NCBI GenBank assembly: GCA_027485165.1
Contig: JAIXRN010000052.1
Location: 124,001 to 188,000, forward strand
Reading direction: 5' to 3'
Source: Rubrivivax sp.
GTDB lineage: Bacteria; Pseudomonadota; Gammaproteobacteria; Burkholderiales; Burkholderiaceae_C
Length of the DNA stretch: 64,000 nt
The notes below the pieces were generated by a model. That model was given only the letters and a program-made list of their open reading frames with translations, was not told the DNA's origin and searched no databases. The translations under genes were made by a program, and so were the position numbers. Within the stretch, counting starts at the first letter, position 1. Every line of letters begins with the position of its first letter. This document shows positions 16,369-24,860 of this stretch, in pieces.

Positions 16369-17544
16369 TCAGCGCGGCGCGCTGTCCGCGCTGTCCGCGG
16401 CGGCGGCGGCAGGCCGCGCGGTGAAGCGCAGCACCGTTTGCGGCTGGTGGCCGCCGGTGGTCTGCATCTCGAAGGCGATGCCTTCGTCCTGCACGACACC
16501 GCGAAAGCGGTGCACCAGCGTGCGCTCGTCACTGCCCAGAACTTCGGTGCTGCGGATCACGAACTGAAGGCCTTCGCGCGCGCTGTACCGGCCTTCTTCG
16601 ATCGGCCGCTCCACGCCCAGGAACGAGACTGCGCCTTCCAGGGTGTCGCCACGCTGAACGAAGCGCAGCTGTTCGCGCCGCGGCTGCGGCAGCCAGCGGT
16701 AGGGCACGTCGGCGACCCAGCGGCCTGCCAGTGTGCGCATGCCGGCGGGAGTCGACGCTGCGCTTGGCGCTGCTGATTGCGCTTCAGATTGCGCTGCAGC
16801 AGCGGCGTCGTGCGGGGTGCCCGCCTGTGGCGCCGGGCTGCGGGCTGCCCACAGCAGCCACCCGGCCGCCAGGCTGGTCAGGGCGACGGCGACGGCGACG
16901 GCGACAGCGCCCGCGCCCGCGCCCAGGCCGGGCAGGCCCTGCCAGCCGGCACGGCGCGCCGGTGCCGGTGCCGGTGCCGGGGCTGCGCTGCCGGGCGGGG
17001 CGGCGGGCGGGCGGGTCTGGATGCTGGCGGGCGCCACCCAGGTCTGCAGCGTCTGCACCAGGCGCGCCAGGTCGGCGTCGTAACGCAGGTGCGCCAGGGG
17101 CAGCGCATGGCGCAGCGTCAGCGCCTGCAGTTCGGGCGGCAGCTGCGCGGCGCTGGGCATGGGCGTGTTGTCCAGCAGCAGGGGCAGCACCACCGGCTGG
17201 CCGGCGGCCAGGGCCGTGGCCACTTCCATGCGCACGTAGTCGGTGGGGTCGAAGATGCGGGCTGCGGCCGGGTGCGCGGCCCCGGTGTCGGCCTGGCCAG
17301 GCGGGTGACCGGGCGTTTCGCGTTCGCCGCGCCAGCGCGGGCCGATCAGCACCAGCATCACCTGCGCGCCGCGCACGGCCGCGCCCAGCCGCGCTTCGAA
17401 GTCTTCGCCGGGCTGCATGTCGTCGGCGTCGATGAACACCTGTTCAGGGCCAAACACCGGGTTCAGCGCCTGCACCAGGGCGCGCGCGTGGCCGGCGGCA
17501 TCTTCCCGCCGGTAGCTGATGAAGATGGCGGCTGCAGGTGGCAT
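16369..17544 (-). CDS. TIR-domain protein with transmembrane helix and C-terminal beta-rich domain
   Basis: In this 391-residue protein, residues 1 to about 150 form a TIR domain. FISYRREDAAGHARAL is strand A and helix A, VFIDADDMQPGEDF the BB-loop region, and GAQVMLVLIGPRW strand C. DYVRMEVATAL places a Glu near residue 105 where NADase TIRs have the catalytic Glu. A Pro/Ala linker leads to one TM segment (AVAVAVAVALTSLAAGWLLWA, about 210-235). A periplasmic or cytosolic domain with a WVADVPYRW start follows (280-391). The ATG at 17544 overlaps the amidase stop (ATGA). The TIR may be a signalling or NAD-cleaving module. No partner effector is obvious. Confidence 0.87.
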   Translation of the reverse strand: MPPAAAIFISYRREDAAGHARALVQALNPVFGPEQVFIDADDMQPGEDFEARLGAAVRGAQVMLVLIGPRWRGERETPGHPPGQADTGAAHPAAARIFDPTDYVRMEVATALAAGQPVVLPLLLDNTPMPSAAQLPPELQALTLRHALPLAHLRYDADLARLVQTLQTWVAPASIQTRPPAAPPGSAAPAPAPAPARRAGWQGLPGLGAGAGAVAVAVAVALTSLAAGWLLWAARSPAPQAGTPHDAAAAAQSEAQSAAPSAASTPAGMRTLAGRWVADVPYRWLPQPRREQLRFVQRGDTLEGAVSFLGVERPIEEGRYSAREGLQFVIRSTEVLGSDERTLVHRFRGVVQDEGIAFEMQTTGGHQPQTVLRFTARPAAAAADSADSAPR

Positions 17545-18998
17545 CACGCGGGTGCCGGGCCTGTCGGCAGCGTCGGCTGCCGTGGCGGCAGCGGCCAGTC
17601 GGGCAGGGGCGGGCGCAGGATCTCCCAGGCCCGCGCCAGGCGCAGCACGCCCAGGTCGTCGTGGCGGCGGCCGCTGATGTGCAGGCCGATGGGCAGCCCG
17701 GATGCCGTCATGCCGCAAGGCAGGCTGATGGCCGGCTGTTCGCCCATGTTCCAGGGCAGGGTGAAGGCGATGTGCTCGAAGGGCCGCGCCGGGTCATGCA
17801 GCGGGCTGGCCAGTTCGGCGGCGAAGGCGGGTACCGGGCTGGTGGGCGAAACGATGAAGTCGCAGGCTTCGCTGGCGGCAGCGGCGGCGTCGCGCAGCGC
17901 GGCCATCTGCGCCTGGCCGTGGAAGACCTGTTCGCCGCTGTAGCCGGCGGCTGGCGCTGCCCAGTCGTGGATATAGGGCAGCACGCGCTGGCGGGCCTCT
18001 GCCGGCAGGCCTTGTAGTTCGAGCCAGGCGCGCAGGCGCCAGAAGCGGTCCAGGCCGTCGACCATGGCGCGGGTGGTGAAGGGCGCCAGCACCTCCACCG
18101 CCGCCCCGGCGGCCTGCAGGCGCAGCGCCGCGGCCTGCACAGCCGCGGCCACTTCGGGCTGCACCGGCAGGCCCCAGCCGGCGTTGGCCAGAAGGCCGAT
18201 TCGCTTGCCCCGCAGGTCGACAGCTGGCTGGGCGCCAGGGGACGCATCCAGGTCGCCCCAGTTGATGTCCTGCGGCGGCAGCCGTGTGGGGTCTCGCACG
18301 TCCGGCAGGCTGAGCGTGGCCATGGCCAGTGCGGCGTCGGCCACGCAGCGGGTGATGGGGCCGGCCACGCGGCCGGTGTAGGGCGGGTGGATGGGCACGC
18401 GCCCGGCGCTGGGCTTGAAGCCGACCACGCCGCACCAGCCCGCCGGCAGGCGGATGCTGCCGCCGATGTCGGTACCCAGGTGCAGCGGGCCATAGCCGGC
18501 CGCGGCTGCTGCGGCAGCGCCGGCGCTGCTGCCGCCCGGCGTCTGGCGCAGGTCCCAGGGGTTGCGCGACAAGGTGTGAAAGCTGGACAGGCCAGACGAC
18601 AGCATGCCCAGGTCGGGCATGGTGGTCTTGGCCACCAGCAGGGCGCCGGCTTCGCGCAGGCGCGCCGCGGGCGGGGCGTCTTGCACGGCGGGCTGCAGCG
18701 GCAGCGCCGCGCAGCCCAGCGGCACGGGTGTGCCGCGCGTGGCGATGTTGTCCTTCACTGTCACGGGCACGCCGTCCAGCGCGCCCAGGGGCTGACCGGC
18801 CTGCCAGCGCGCGGCCGAGGCCTGCGCCTGCGCCAGCAGGGTGTCGGCGTCGTAGGCGTAGAGCGCGTGGATGTGCGGTTCCCAGGCCGCGATGTGGGCG
18901 ATCAGGGCCCGGGCTACGTCCACCGGGTTGACGTCGCCACGGCGGTAGGCCGCGCGCAGGGCGCTGGCGCTGAGCAGGGGCAGGTCGGCAGGGTTCAT
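17544..18998 (-). CDS. Amidase-signature family hydrolase
   Basis: This 484-residue amidase has the full Ser-cisSer-Lys triad region: VTVKDNIATRGTP (Lys near 80), GGSSAGAAAAAA (Ser near 156) and the strand TDIGGSIRLPAGWCGVVGFK (nucleophile Ser near 178). Relatives include GatA-like amidases, aryl-acylamidases and 6-aminohexanoate-cyclic-dimer hydrolases. The substrate is not readable. There is no signal peptide. The gene lies 8 bp downstream of the NTF2-like gene and downstream of a peptide-type ABC operon, so it may hydrolyse an imported amide. Its stop overlaps the TIR start. Confidence 0.93.
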   Translation of the reverse strand: MNPADLPLLSASALRAAYRRGDVNPVDVARALIAHIAAWEPHIHALYAYDADTLLAQAQASAARWQAGQPLGALDGVPVTVKDNIATRGTPVPLGCAALPLQPAVQDAPPAARLREAGALLVAKTTMPDLGMLSSGLSSFHTLSRNPWDLRQTPGGSSAGAAAAAAAGYGPLHLGTDIGGSIRLPAGWCGVVGFKPSAGRVPIHPPYTGRVAGPITRCVADAALAMATLSLPDVRDPTRLPPQDINWGDLDASPGAQPAVDLRGKRIGLLANAGWGLPVQPEVAAAVQAAALRLQAAGAAVEVLAPFTTRAMVDGLDRFWRLRAWLELQGLPAEARQRVLPYIHDWAAPAAGYSGEQVFHGQAQMAALRDAAAAASEACDFIVSPTSPVPAFAAELASPLHDPARPFEHIAFTLPWNMGEQPAISLPCGMTASGLPIGLHISGRRHDDLGVLRLARAWEILRPPLPDWPLPPRQPTLPTGPAPA

Positions 18999-19006
18999 GG
19001 CAGCCT

Positions 19007-19486
19007 TCAGCTCCGCGCCATGAAGGCCGCCAGGTTCTGCGCCGCGGTGCGCCGCACCTTCTGGCGCAGCCAGGGTGTCCAGCCCAGCAGCAGCCCCGGC
19101 AGGCCCAGGGCCTGGCGGGCCCAGCGCCAGAAGTCGAAACGGTCGCGGTGGCGCGTGATCAGACCCTGGGCGTTGAAGTCGAATTCAGCGTCGATGCGGT
19201 TGTGCACCAGGCGGCCCGTGGCGCTGAACAGGTAGTGCGCTTCCCAGTGCGCCTGGCCGCGTGTACCCCGCGCCGTGATGGCGCTGGCCTGCAGCTGCCA
19301 GTGCGCCATGCCCTTGGCCTGCGTGGCGCTGCACAGCATGCGCCACATGGCGCCGATCTGTTCGCGCCCCAGCAGCGAAAACGCCTCGTCGTCGAAGCGC
19401 GCGTCGGGGGCGTAGCAGGCCTGCATGGCGGCGTGGTCCAGCCGCGAGAAGGCGGCGTAGAAGGTCTCGATGGTGCTGCGACTCAT
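19007..19486 (-). CDS. NTF2-like/SnoaL-like small protein
   Basis: This 159-residue protein has the NTF2-like cone fold. It shows IETFYAAFSRLDHAAMQACYAPDARFDD, GREQIGAMWRMLC, and the beta strands AHWEAHYLFSATGRLVHNRIDAEFDFNAQGLITRHRDRFDFWRWARQALG read in pieces along the chain. Such proteins are small-molecule isomerases, dehydratases or orphans. The frame is open through the repeat just upstream. Two further in-frame or overlapping ATGs at 19546 and 19605 arise from repeat copies, and the ATG at 19546 would add exactly 20 residues encoded by the repeat. The 19486 start matches where the family fold begins. Confidence 0.85.
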   Translation of the reverse strand: MSRSTIETFYAAFSRLDHAAMQACYAPDARFDDEAFSLLGREQIGAMWRMLCSATQAKGMAHWQLQASAITARGTRGQAHWEAHYLFSATGRLVHNRIDAEFDFNAQGLITRHRDRFDFWRWARQALGLPGLLLGWTPWLRQKVRRTAAQNLAAFMARS

Positions 19487-19489
19487 GCC

Positions 19490-19605
19490 GATCCTTCGTG
19501 CTGCGCACTCCGGGAGGAGCGCTTGGGAGCGGCCCGGCGCGCTCATGTGGATCCTTCGTGCTGCGCACTGCGGTATGAGCCCTTCGGGCGGCCGGGCGGG
19601 CTCAT
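19490..19605. repeat. Two-copy REP-like repeat with 60-bp period
   Basis: The 20-bp unit GATCCTTCGTGCTGCGCACT occurs at 19490-19509 and again at 19550-19569. The first copy is followed by CCGGGAGGAGCGC and the second by GCGGTATGAGCCC. The second copy is followed by a hairpin-forming stretch in which TGAGCCC (about 19575) pairs with GGGCTCA (about 19598). Similar short palindromic units are scattered between genes in Burkholderiales from memory. The repeat lies between the ABC substrate-binding gene and the NTF2-like gene and carries start codons in its units. Confidence 0.7.
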
Positions 19606-21101
19606 GCCGGCGCCCAGCTGACCGCGGCCAGGTCGTTGGCGAAGATCGGCGAGCTGTTCCACAGTCCGCGCAGCCCCTTGCGGAACACTGCCACCTGCTG
19701 CGGGTTCCAGATGAAAACATTGACGGCGTCGTCGGCCAGCTGGCGCTGGATGTCGCGCCACAGCCGCGCGCGGTCCTTCGGGTCGATGGCGGTGCCCAGG
19801 GCAGCCACCAGGCCGCGGAACTTCGCGCTGTCGTAGCCGAAGTAGTAGCTCGGGTCGGCGTAGGCGCGCACGTAGTCCAGCGGTTCCACGTGCAGGATGA
19901 GCGTGAGGTCGAAGTTGCCCTTGAAGGCCCCGCCCAGCCAGGCCGCCCATTCGACGTTCTCGATCTTGGCGTTGATGCCCACCTGGGCCAGCTGCGCGGC
20001 CACGATCTCGCCGCCGGTGCGTGCGTACTGTGGCGGCGGCAGGGTCAACGTCAGGTTCAGCGGGCCGCTGATGCCGGCTTCTTTCAGCAGGGCGCGGGCC
20101 TTGGCGGGGTCGTAGGGCGTCAGCCGGGTCAGGTCCTGGTAGCCCAGGTCGGTGGGCGCGAAGTGGCTGCCGATCGGCTTGGCCAGGCCTTCCAGCGCGC
20201 CTTCGATGAAGGCCTGGCGGTCGATGGCGTGGGCCAGCGCGCGGCGCACGCGCACATCGTTCAGCGGCGGCTTGCGGTTGTTGATGGCCAGGATGCCCTT
20301 GCCGGCCGTGAAGCCGGTCTCGACCACGAAGCGCGGGTTGCGGCGGAACTGCTGCAGGGCCTGCGGGGCGCCGAAGCGCGGCATGGCGTCGATGTCGCCG
20401 GCCAGCAGCGCTGCCACCTGGGCCGAGGGGTCGTTGATGAAGCGGAACGTGGCGCGCCGCAGCGCCACCCGGGCGGCGTCGCGAAAGCGGTCGTTCTTCA
20501 CCAGGGTGACGGCGCTGCCCCTGGCCCAGTTGTCCAGCCGGTAGGGGCCGGTGCCCACGGGCTGGCTACCGGCCTGGGCGGCGGTGTCGGGGTGCATGAC
20601 GACGGCGGTGTTTTCGCCCAGGCGGAAGGGCAGCATCGGTTCGGCCTGCTTCAGCACCAGCACCACGGTGTGGGCGTTCAGCACCTGCACCTGTTCGATG
20701 TTGTCGAAGAGCGCCTTCTTCGCCTTGTTCGTGCTCTCTGGCGCGCGGGCGCGGTCGAAGCTGAACTTGACGGCTTGCGCGTCGCAGAGCTTGCCGTCGC
20801 TGAAGGTGACGCCCTTCTTCAGGCCGAAGGTGTAGGTCTTGCCGTCGGGCGTATGGCCCCAGGTGTCGGCCAGCAGCGGCGTGACGCTGCCGTCCATGGC
20901 GATCTTCGTCAGGCCTTCAAAGACGTTGTAGTGCACGATCTCGCCGATGGCCGCCGACGCACCCGTGGTCGGGTCCAGGCCGGGGGGTTCCAGCACCATG
21001 GCCAGGGTCAAGCTGTCGCGCAGGCGTTGTGCATGTGCCGGCCAGCCGACCAGCGGCAGGCTGGCCAGCAGGGTGTTGACGTGGCGCCGGTCCAGGCTCA
21101 T
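19602..21101 (-). CDS. Peptide/nickel-type ABC transporter substrate-binding protein
   Basis: This 499-residue periplasmic protein of the SBP_bac_5 (DppA/OppA) family has a short leader (LLASLPLVGWPAHA-QR). Family hallmarks follow: LEPPGLDPTTGASAAIGEIVHYNVFEGL, LADTWGHTPDGKTYTFGLKKGVTFSDG, VGTGPYRLDNW, and NDVRVRRALAHAIDRQAFIEG. It captures peptides or similar ligands for the permeases encoded upstream in the operon. ATG 21101 is used. A GTG at 21104 is directly before it, and GGAG lies a few bases upstream. The stop overlaps an ATG within the downstream repeat. It is the last transporter gene of the operon. Confidence 0.94.
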   Translation of the reverse strand: MSLDRRHVNTLLASLPLVGWPAHAQRLRDSLTLAMVLEPPGLDPTTGASAAIGEIVHYNVFEGLTKIAMDGSVTPLLADTWGHTPDGKTYTFGLKKGVTFSDGKLCDAQAVKFSFDRARAPESTNKAKKALFDNIEQVQVLNAHTVVLVLKQAEPMLPFRLGENTAVVMHPDTAAQAGSQPVGTGPYRLDNWARGSAVTLVKNDRFRDAARVALRRATFRFINDPSAQVAALLAGDIDAMPRFGAPQALQQFRRNPRFVVETGFTAGKGILAINNRKPPLNDVRVRRALAHAIDRQAFIEGALEGLAKPIGSHFAPTDLGYQDLTRLTPYDPAKARALLKEAGISGPLNLTLTLPPPQYARTGGEIVAAQLAQVGINAKIENVEWAAWLGGAFKGNFDLTLILHVEPLDYVRAYADPSYYFGYDSAKFRGLVAALGTAIDPKDRARLWRDIQRQLADDAVNVFIWNPQQVAVFRKGLRGLWNSSPIFANDLAAVSWAPA

Positions 21102-21122
21102 CACGGATTCTCCGGTGGGGTC

Positions 21123-21992
21123 TCAGCCAGGGCCGGATTGTGGCCCGACCCCGGGAATGGCCCGCAGCAGCTGCTGCGTACAGGGGTGCTGCGGGGCCGT
21201 GAACAGCGCCTGCGGCGTGCCACGCTCCACCACCTGCCCGCGCTGCAGCACCAGCACCTCGTCGCACAGGTGTTCGACCACTGCCAGGTCGTGGCTGATG
21301 AACAGGTAGCTCAGGCCGAAGGCGTCCTGCAGGTCCAGCAGCAGGTTCAGCACCTGGGCCTGCACCGATACGTCCAGCGCGCTGACGGGCTCGTCGGCCA
21401 CGATCAGCCTTGGCCGCGTGATCAGTGCTCGCGCGATGGCGATGCGCTGGCGCTGGCCACCGCTGAATTCATGCGGGTACTTGTCCAGATCAGCGGCGCG
21501 CAGGCCCACCGCGTCCAGTGCCTCGGCGGCGCGCTGGCGGCGCAGGGCCGGGTCGGCGACATGCCGTTCGCCGCGCAGCAGGGCCAGGGGTTCGGCAACG
21601 GTCTGCAGTACGCTGCGCCGCGGGTCCAGCGAACCGTAGGGGTCCTGGAACACCATCTGGAAGCCCGCACGTGCAGCCTGCAGTTCCTGCGCGCCCAGCG
21701 CATGCAGGTCGCGGCCTTCGAACAGCACGCGCCCGGCGCTGGGCGCTTCCAGCGCCATCACCAGCCGCGCCAGCGTGCTCTTGCCCGAACCCGATTCGCC
21801 CACCACGCCCAGGCTGCGGCCAGCGGGCAGCGTGAAGCTCAGGTCCTGCAGCGCCTGCACTTCTGGCGCGGGTTGCAGCCAGTGGCGGCGCGGCAGGCGG
21901 TAGCGCTGCGACAGGCCTTCCACGGCCAGCAGCGGCGGTGCCGGCGCGCTGCCGGGCGGGTGGCGTGGCGACGCGCTGGACGGGGCGTTCAT
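21123..21992 (-). CDS. Peptide ABC transporter ATPase (DppF/OppF type)
   Basis: This 289-residue ABC ATPase has Walker A GESGSGKST near residue 66, the family segment QMVFQDPYGSLDPR, signature FSGGQRQRIAIARAL, Walker B RLIVADEPVSALD and switch SYLFISHDLAVVEHL. The C-terminal oligopeptide-transporter motif (GTPQALFTAPQHPCTQQLLRA) identifies the DppF/OppF half. It pairs with the ATPase encoded just upstream, whose stop overlaps its ATG (ATGA), and energises import through the two permeases. It lies 21 bp before the substrate-binding gene. Confidence 0.95.
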   Translation of the reverse strand: MNAPSSASPRHPPGSAPAPPLLAVEGLSQRYRLPRRHWLQPAPEVQALQDLSFTLPAGRSLGVVGESGSGKSTLARLVMALEAPSAGRVLFEGRDLHALGAQELQAARAGFQMVFQDPYGSLDPRRSVLQTVAEPLALLRGERHVADPALRRQRAAEALDAVGLRAADLDKYPHEFSGGQRQRIAIARALITRPRLIVADEPVSALDVSVQAQVLNLLLDLQDAFGLSYLFISHDLAVVEHLCDEVLVLQRGQVVERGTPQALFTAPQHPCTQQLLRAIPGVGPQSGPG

Positions 21993-23032
21993 GGCCAGGG
22001 GTTCAGGCAGCGCACCGCATGCCCCGGCCCCACGGGCAGGGCCGCTGGCAGGGCTGCGCTGCAGGCTGGCAGCACGCGGCTGCAGCGCGGGGCGAAGGCA
22101 CAGCCCGGCGGCAGTTCGGCCAGCGCTGGCACGCGGCCGGCGATGGTGGCCAGGCGCGACCGTGCACCGCTGGCGTCGCGGCCCTTGCCTGTGCCATGGT
22201 CCTGGCCGAGGCGCGGCCGCGCGCCGTGCAGGCCGCGCGTGTAGGGGTGCGCCAGCCGGCTGAAGACAGCGTGCGTGGGCCCGCTGTCGACCACGCTGCC
22301 GCCGTACATCACCAGCAGGTGTTCGACACGGTCGGCCATCACGCCCAGGTCATGGCTGATCAAGAGCCAGGCCATGCCGCTGTCGCGGCACAGGGCCTGG
22401 ATCAGGTCCAACACATCGCGCTGGGTGGTCACGTCCAGCGCGGTGGTGGGTTCGTCGGCGATCAGCAGGTCGGGCTCGCAGGCCAGGGCGATGGCGATCA
22501 CCACGCGCTGCCGCTGCCCGCCCGACAGCTGGTGCGGCCAGGCCGCCAGGCGCTGCGCGGCCTGCGGCATCTGCACCCGGTCCAGCAGGCGCAGCGCTTC
22601 GGCCTGCGCCGCAGCCGCCGACAGCCCGCGGTGCAGGCGCAGCGGTTCGGCGATCTGCTGGCCGATGCGGTGCAGCGGGTTCAGCGCCGTCATCGGTTCC
22701 TGGAACACCATGCCGATGCGGCGGCCGCGGATGCGGCACAGGGCCGCGTCGTCCAGTGCCGTCAGTTCGGTGCCGTCGAAGCGCACCGAGCCCTGTACGC
22801 GCGTCGCGTCAGGCAGCAGGCCCATCAGGGCCAGCGCGGTGATGGACTTGCCGCTGCCGCTTTCGCCGATCAGCCCCAGCGTCTGCCCGCGCGCCAGCGT
22901 GAAAGACACATCCCGCAGCGCCGGTGCCAGGCCGCTGTGCGTCTGCAGGTCCACCGACAGGGCGCTGACCTGCAGCAGCGGTGGGGCCGCTGCAGGCTGG
23001 TGCGGGGGCGGCAGCAGATCCAGGGCGGGCAT
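21989..23032 (-). CDS. Peptide ABC transporter ATPase (DppD/OppD type)
   Basis: This 347-residue ABC ATPase has Walker A GESGSGKSITALALMGL near residue 60, MVFQEPMTALNPLHRIGQQ, signature LSGGQRQRVVIAIALA, Walker B DLLIADEPTTALD and switch WLLISHDLGVMA. The C-terminal extension has RLAHPYTRGLHGARPRL and paired cysteines CAFAPRCSRVLPAC, typical of DppD/OppD proteins and possibly binding an iron-sulfur cluster. The start at 23032 (MPALDLLPPP) gives the usual N-terminus. The frame remains open upstream without a sensible product. The SDR gene lies 107 bp upstream, interrupting the transporter gene set. Confidence 0.93.
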   Translation of the reverse strand: MPALDLLPPPHQPAAAPPLLQVSALSVDLQTHSGLAPALRDVSFTLARGQTLGLIGESGSGKSITALALMGLLPDATRVQGSVRFDGTELTALDDAALCRIRGRRIGMVFQEPMTALNPLHRIGQQIAEPLRLHRGLSAAAAQAEALRLLDRVQMPQAAQRLAAWPHQLSGGQRQRVVIAIALACEPDLLIADEPTTALDVTTQRDVLDLIQALCRDSGMAWLLISHDLGVMADRVEHLLVMYGGSVVDSGPTHAVFSRLAHPYTRGLHGARPRLGQDHGTGKGRDASGARSRLATIAGRVPALAELPPGCAFAPRCSRVLPACSAALPAALPVGPGHAVRCLNPWP

Positions 23033-23139
23033 CGCAGCACGATAGCGCCCATCAAAGCCTGGGCGGCTGGACGTGCGCCGGCCCGGTGCCCGCTTGGCCG
23101 TCCAGGACCGCTGGGCCGCAGGCGCCCAGGCTTTGGCGT

Positions 23140-24108
23140 TCAGGCCGTGGCCGCGCCCGTGGCGGGCTGCGCCGCCGTGGCCAGCCAGGTGGCCAGGGCG
23201 CGCTGCAGTGCCAGGTCGACGGGGGTGGATGGCAGGGGCCCCACCAGCTGCTGCAAGGCCCGGCCGTCCAGTGCATGCGGCACATGCCACAGGTAGCGCA
23301 TGCGCGACAGCTCGCGCAGCATCGGCACGAACAGCCCGGCCATCTGCACCGGCGCCCAGGGCATGCGGCTGCGGCGCAGGGCCGTGCGGGCAGCCGGCAG
23401 GCCCAGCGCCTGGGCTGCGGCTTCCAGGCCGTCCAGCAGCTGCTTGCCCGTCAGCGTGTGGCCGGCGAACTGCACGCGCTGGTGGCGCGCGCAGTCTGTG
23501 GCCAGGCTGGTGGGCACTGGGCCCAGCCGGTCGGCCACGGCCACGAAGGCACGTGCCAGGTCGGGCAGGTAGGCCCAGGCATGCGGCACGTCCAGCGGGC
23601 CGGGGTAGACCAGCTTGCCGCGGCCCTGGGCCAAGGGCTTGGCGATCATCTGGTCCAGCCAGCTGCCCAGGCCGTGGCCATAGAAGTCGCCGGTGCGGAT
23701 GACCACGCTGCGCAAGGCGTGGCGCTGGGCGCGTTCGGCCAGCTCGGCTTCCAGCTGGCGGCGCTGTTCGCCTTTGCGCGTGCTGGGGGCTTCAGGTGTG
23801 TGCTCGTCCAGCAGCGCGGGCATGCTCTGACCGTAGCTGTAGACGTTGCCCGGCAGCATGAACAAGGCTCCCAGGCGCTGCGCCAGGTCCATCGCGCTGC
23901 GTGCGGCGGGCAGCAGTTCGGTGTCCCAGCGCGTGTAGGCCGGGTTGCTGGCGTACAGCAGGGCGTGCACCGGAAAGTCGGGCCGCGCCGGCACCTGGCC
24001 GCTGCGCAGGCTGAGCGTGCGCACGCGCCAGCCGGCGGCCTGGAAGGCCAGCTGGGCCGCGGAGCCCAGGCGCCCGCTGGCGCCGGTGATGAGGACGGTC
24101 TTGTTCAT
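23140..24108 (-). CDS. NAD-dependent epimerase/short-chain dehydrogenase family protein
   Basis: This 322-residue extended-SDR-like protein has the nucleotide motif LITGASGRLGSAAQLAF (GxxGxxG, residues about 6-20). MLPGNVYSYGQ near 88 supplies a YxxxQ-like variant in place of the canonical YxxxK, so catalysis may be lost or altered. VVIRTGDFYGHGLGSWLDQ and a substrate half follow. Atypical SDRs of this kind act as NmrA-like sensors or isomerases. The function is unknown. It lies within a peptide ABC operon, same strand, 175 bp downstream of the CYTH gene and 107 bp before the DppD-type ATPase gene. Confidence 0.85.
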   Translation of the reverse strand: MNKTVLITGASGRLGSAAQLAFQAAGWRVRTLSLRSGQVPARPDFPVHALLYASNPAYTRWDTELLPAARSAMDLAQRLGALFMLPGNVYSYGQSMPALLDEHTPEAPSTRKGEQRRQLEAELAERAQRHALRSVVIRTGDFYGHGLGSWLDQMIAKPLAQGRGKLVYPGPLDVPHAWAYLPDLARAFVAVADRLGPVPTSLATDCARHQRVQFAGHTLTGKQLLDGLEAAAQALGLPAARTALRRSRMPWAPVQMAGLFVPMLRELSRMRYLWHVPHALDGRALQQLVGPLPSTPVDLALQRALATWLATAAQPATGAATA

Positions 24109-24283
24109 GTGCTGGGCTCCTGGAATGGGTGGGAGGCGAAGCGGGGCCGGCACGGACATGCAAGCCATCGCGCCCTGACCAGCAGTGTGGGCGGGGGCGG
24201 GGCTGGCTGACCATTCGCAGGCCTCGCATGGCTGCCATGCGGTTTTGCATGGCAAGCTCGGCTGCGGGCAGGCGCCCGCGTGC

Positions 24284-24832
24284 TCAGGCCGGGTCGGCAG
24301 CGGTGCCGGCAGCGGCCAGCAGGTCCAGGTAGGCACCGGCTTCGCGCGGCGCGTGCTGCAGGCCCAGCGCCAGCATCAACGCATCGGCCACAGCCTGGCC
24401 CTGGGCGTCGGTCTGGCCGGGCTGCAGCACCACTTCCAGTTCCATGTAGTCGCCCAGGCCGGCCACGCGGTCCAGGTGAATGCGGGTGGCAAAGCCGGCT
24501 TCGTGCACCAGCAGCAGCCAGCGTTGCTTGCGCACGCGCCCCAGCAGGCCGCAGCCGCGCGCCAGCGCTTCACGCAGCGCAGCGGCGTCGGGCACCGGCA
24601 CGCGGACGTAGTCGCTGGCCTTGGCCTGCGCCGTGTCGGCGCGCTGGTAGTGGATGAGCTCGGCCGTGCCGTCGGCGAATTCGCGCAGCTTCAGGCGGCC
24701 GTGGGCGACGGCGAAGAAGCTGTCGTCCTGGGCGATGCGTTCAGGCTCGCCGCCGGCCAGCGCGCGGGCGCGGGGCAGCAGGGCGTCCAGGCCTTCGGGC
24801 AGGCGCGCCTTGATCTCGATGTTGCGCGGCAT
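24284..24832 (-). CDS. CYTH-domain protein (class IV adenylate cyclase/thiamine-triphosphatase-like)
   Basis: This 182-residue CYTH tunnel-fold protein starts NIEIKARLPEG, the usual opening of CyaB-like proteins. It continues with QDDSFFAVAHGRLKLREF, ELIHYQRADTAQAK, RWLLLVHEAGFATRIHLDRVAGLGDYMELEVVL. The alternating acidic and basic residues that bind metal-triphosphate are present. It could be a triphosphatase or an adenylate cyclase, and the sequence alone does not decide. The ATG at 24832 is chosen over an in-frame upstream start at 24907 that would add a Cys-rich stretch unlike the family. It lies 28 bp after the DppC-type permease gene. Confidence 0.88.
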   Translation of the reverse strand: MPRNIEIKARLPEGLDALLPRARALAGGEPERIAQDDSFFAVAHGRLKLREFADGTAELIHYQRADTAQAKASDYVRVPVPDAAALREALARGCGLLGRVRKQRWLLLVHEAGFATRIHLDRVAGLGDYMELEVVLQPGQTDAQGQAVADALMLALGLQHAPREAGAYLDLLAAAGTAADPA

Positions 24833-24860
24833 GGCCGGGATTGTGTGGTCGTCCACGCAC

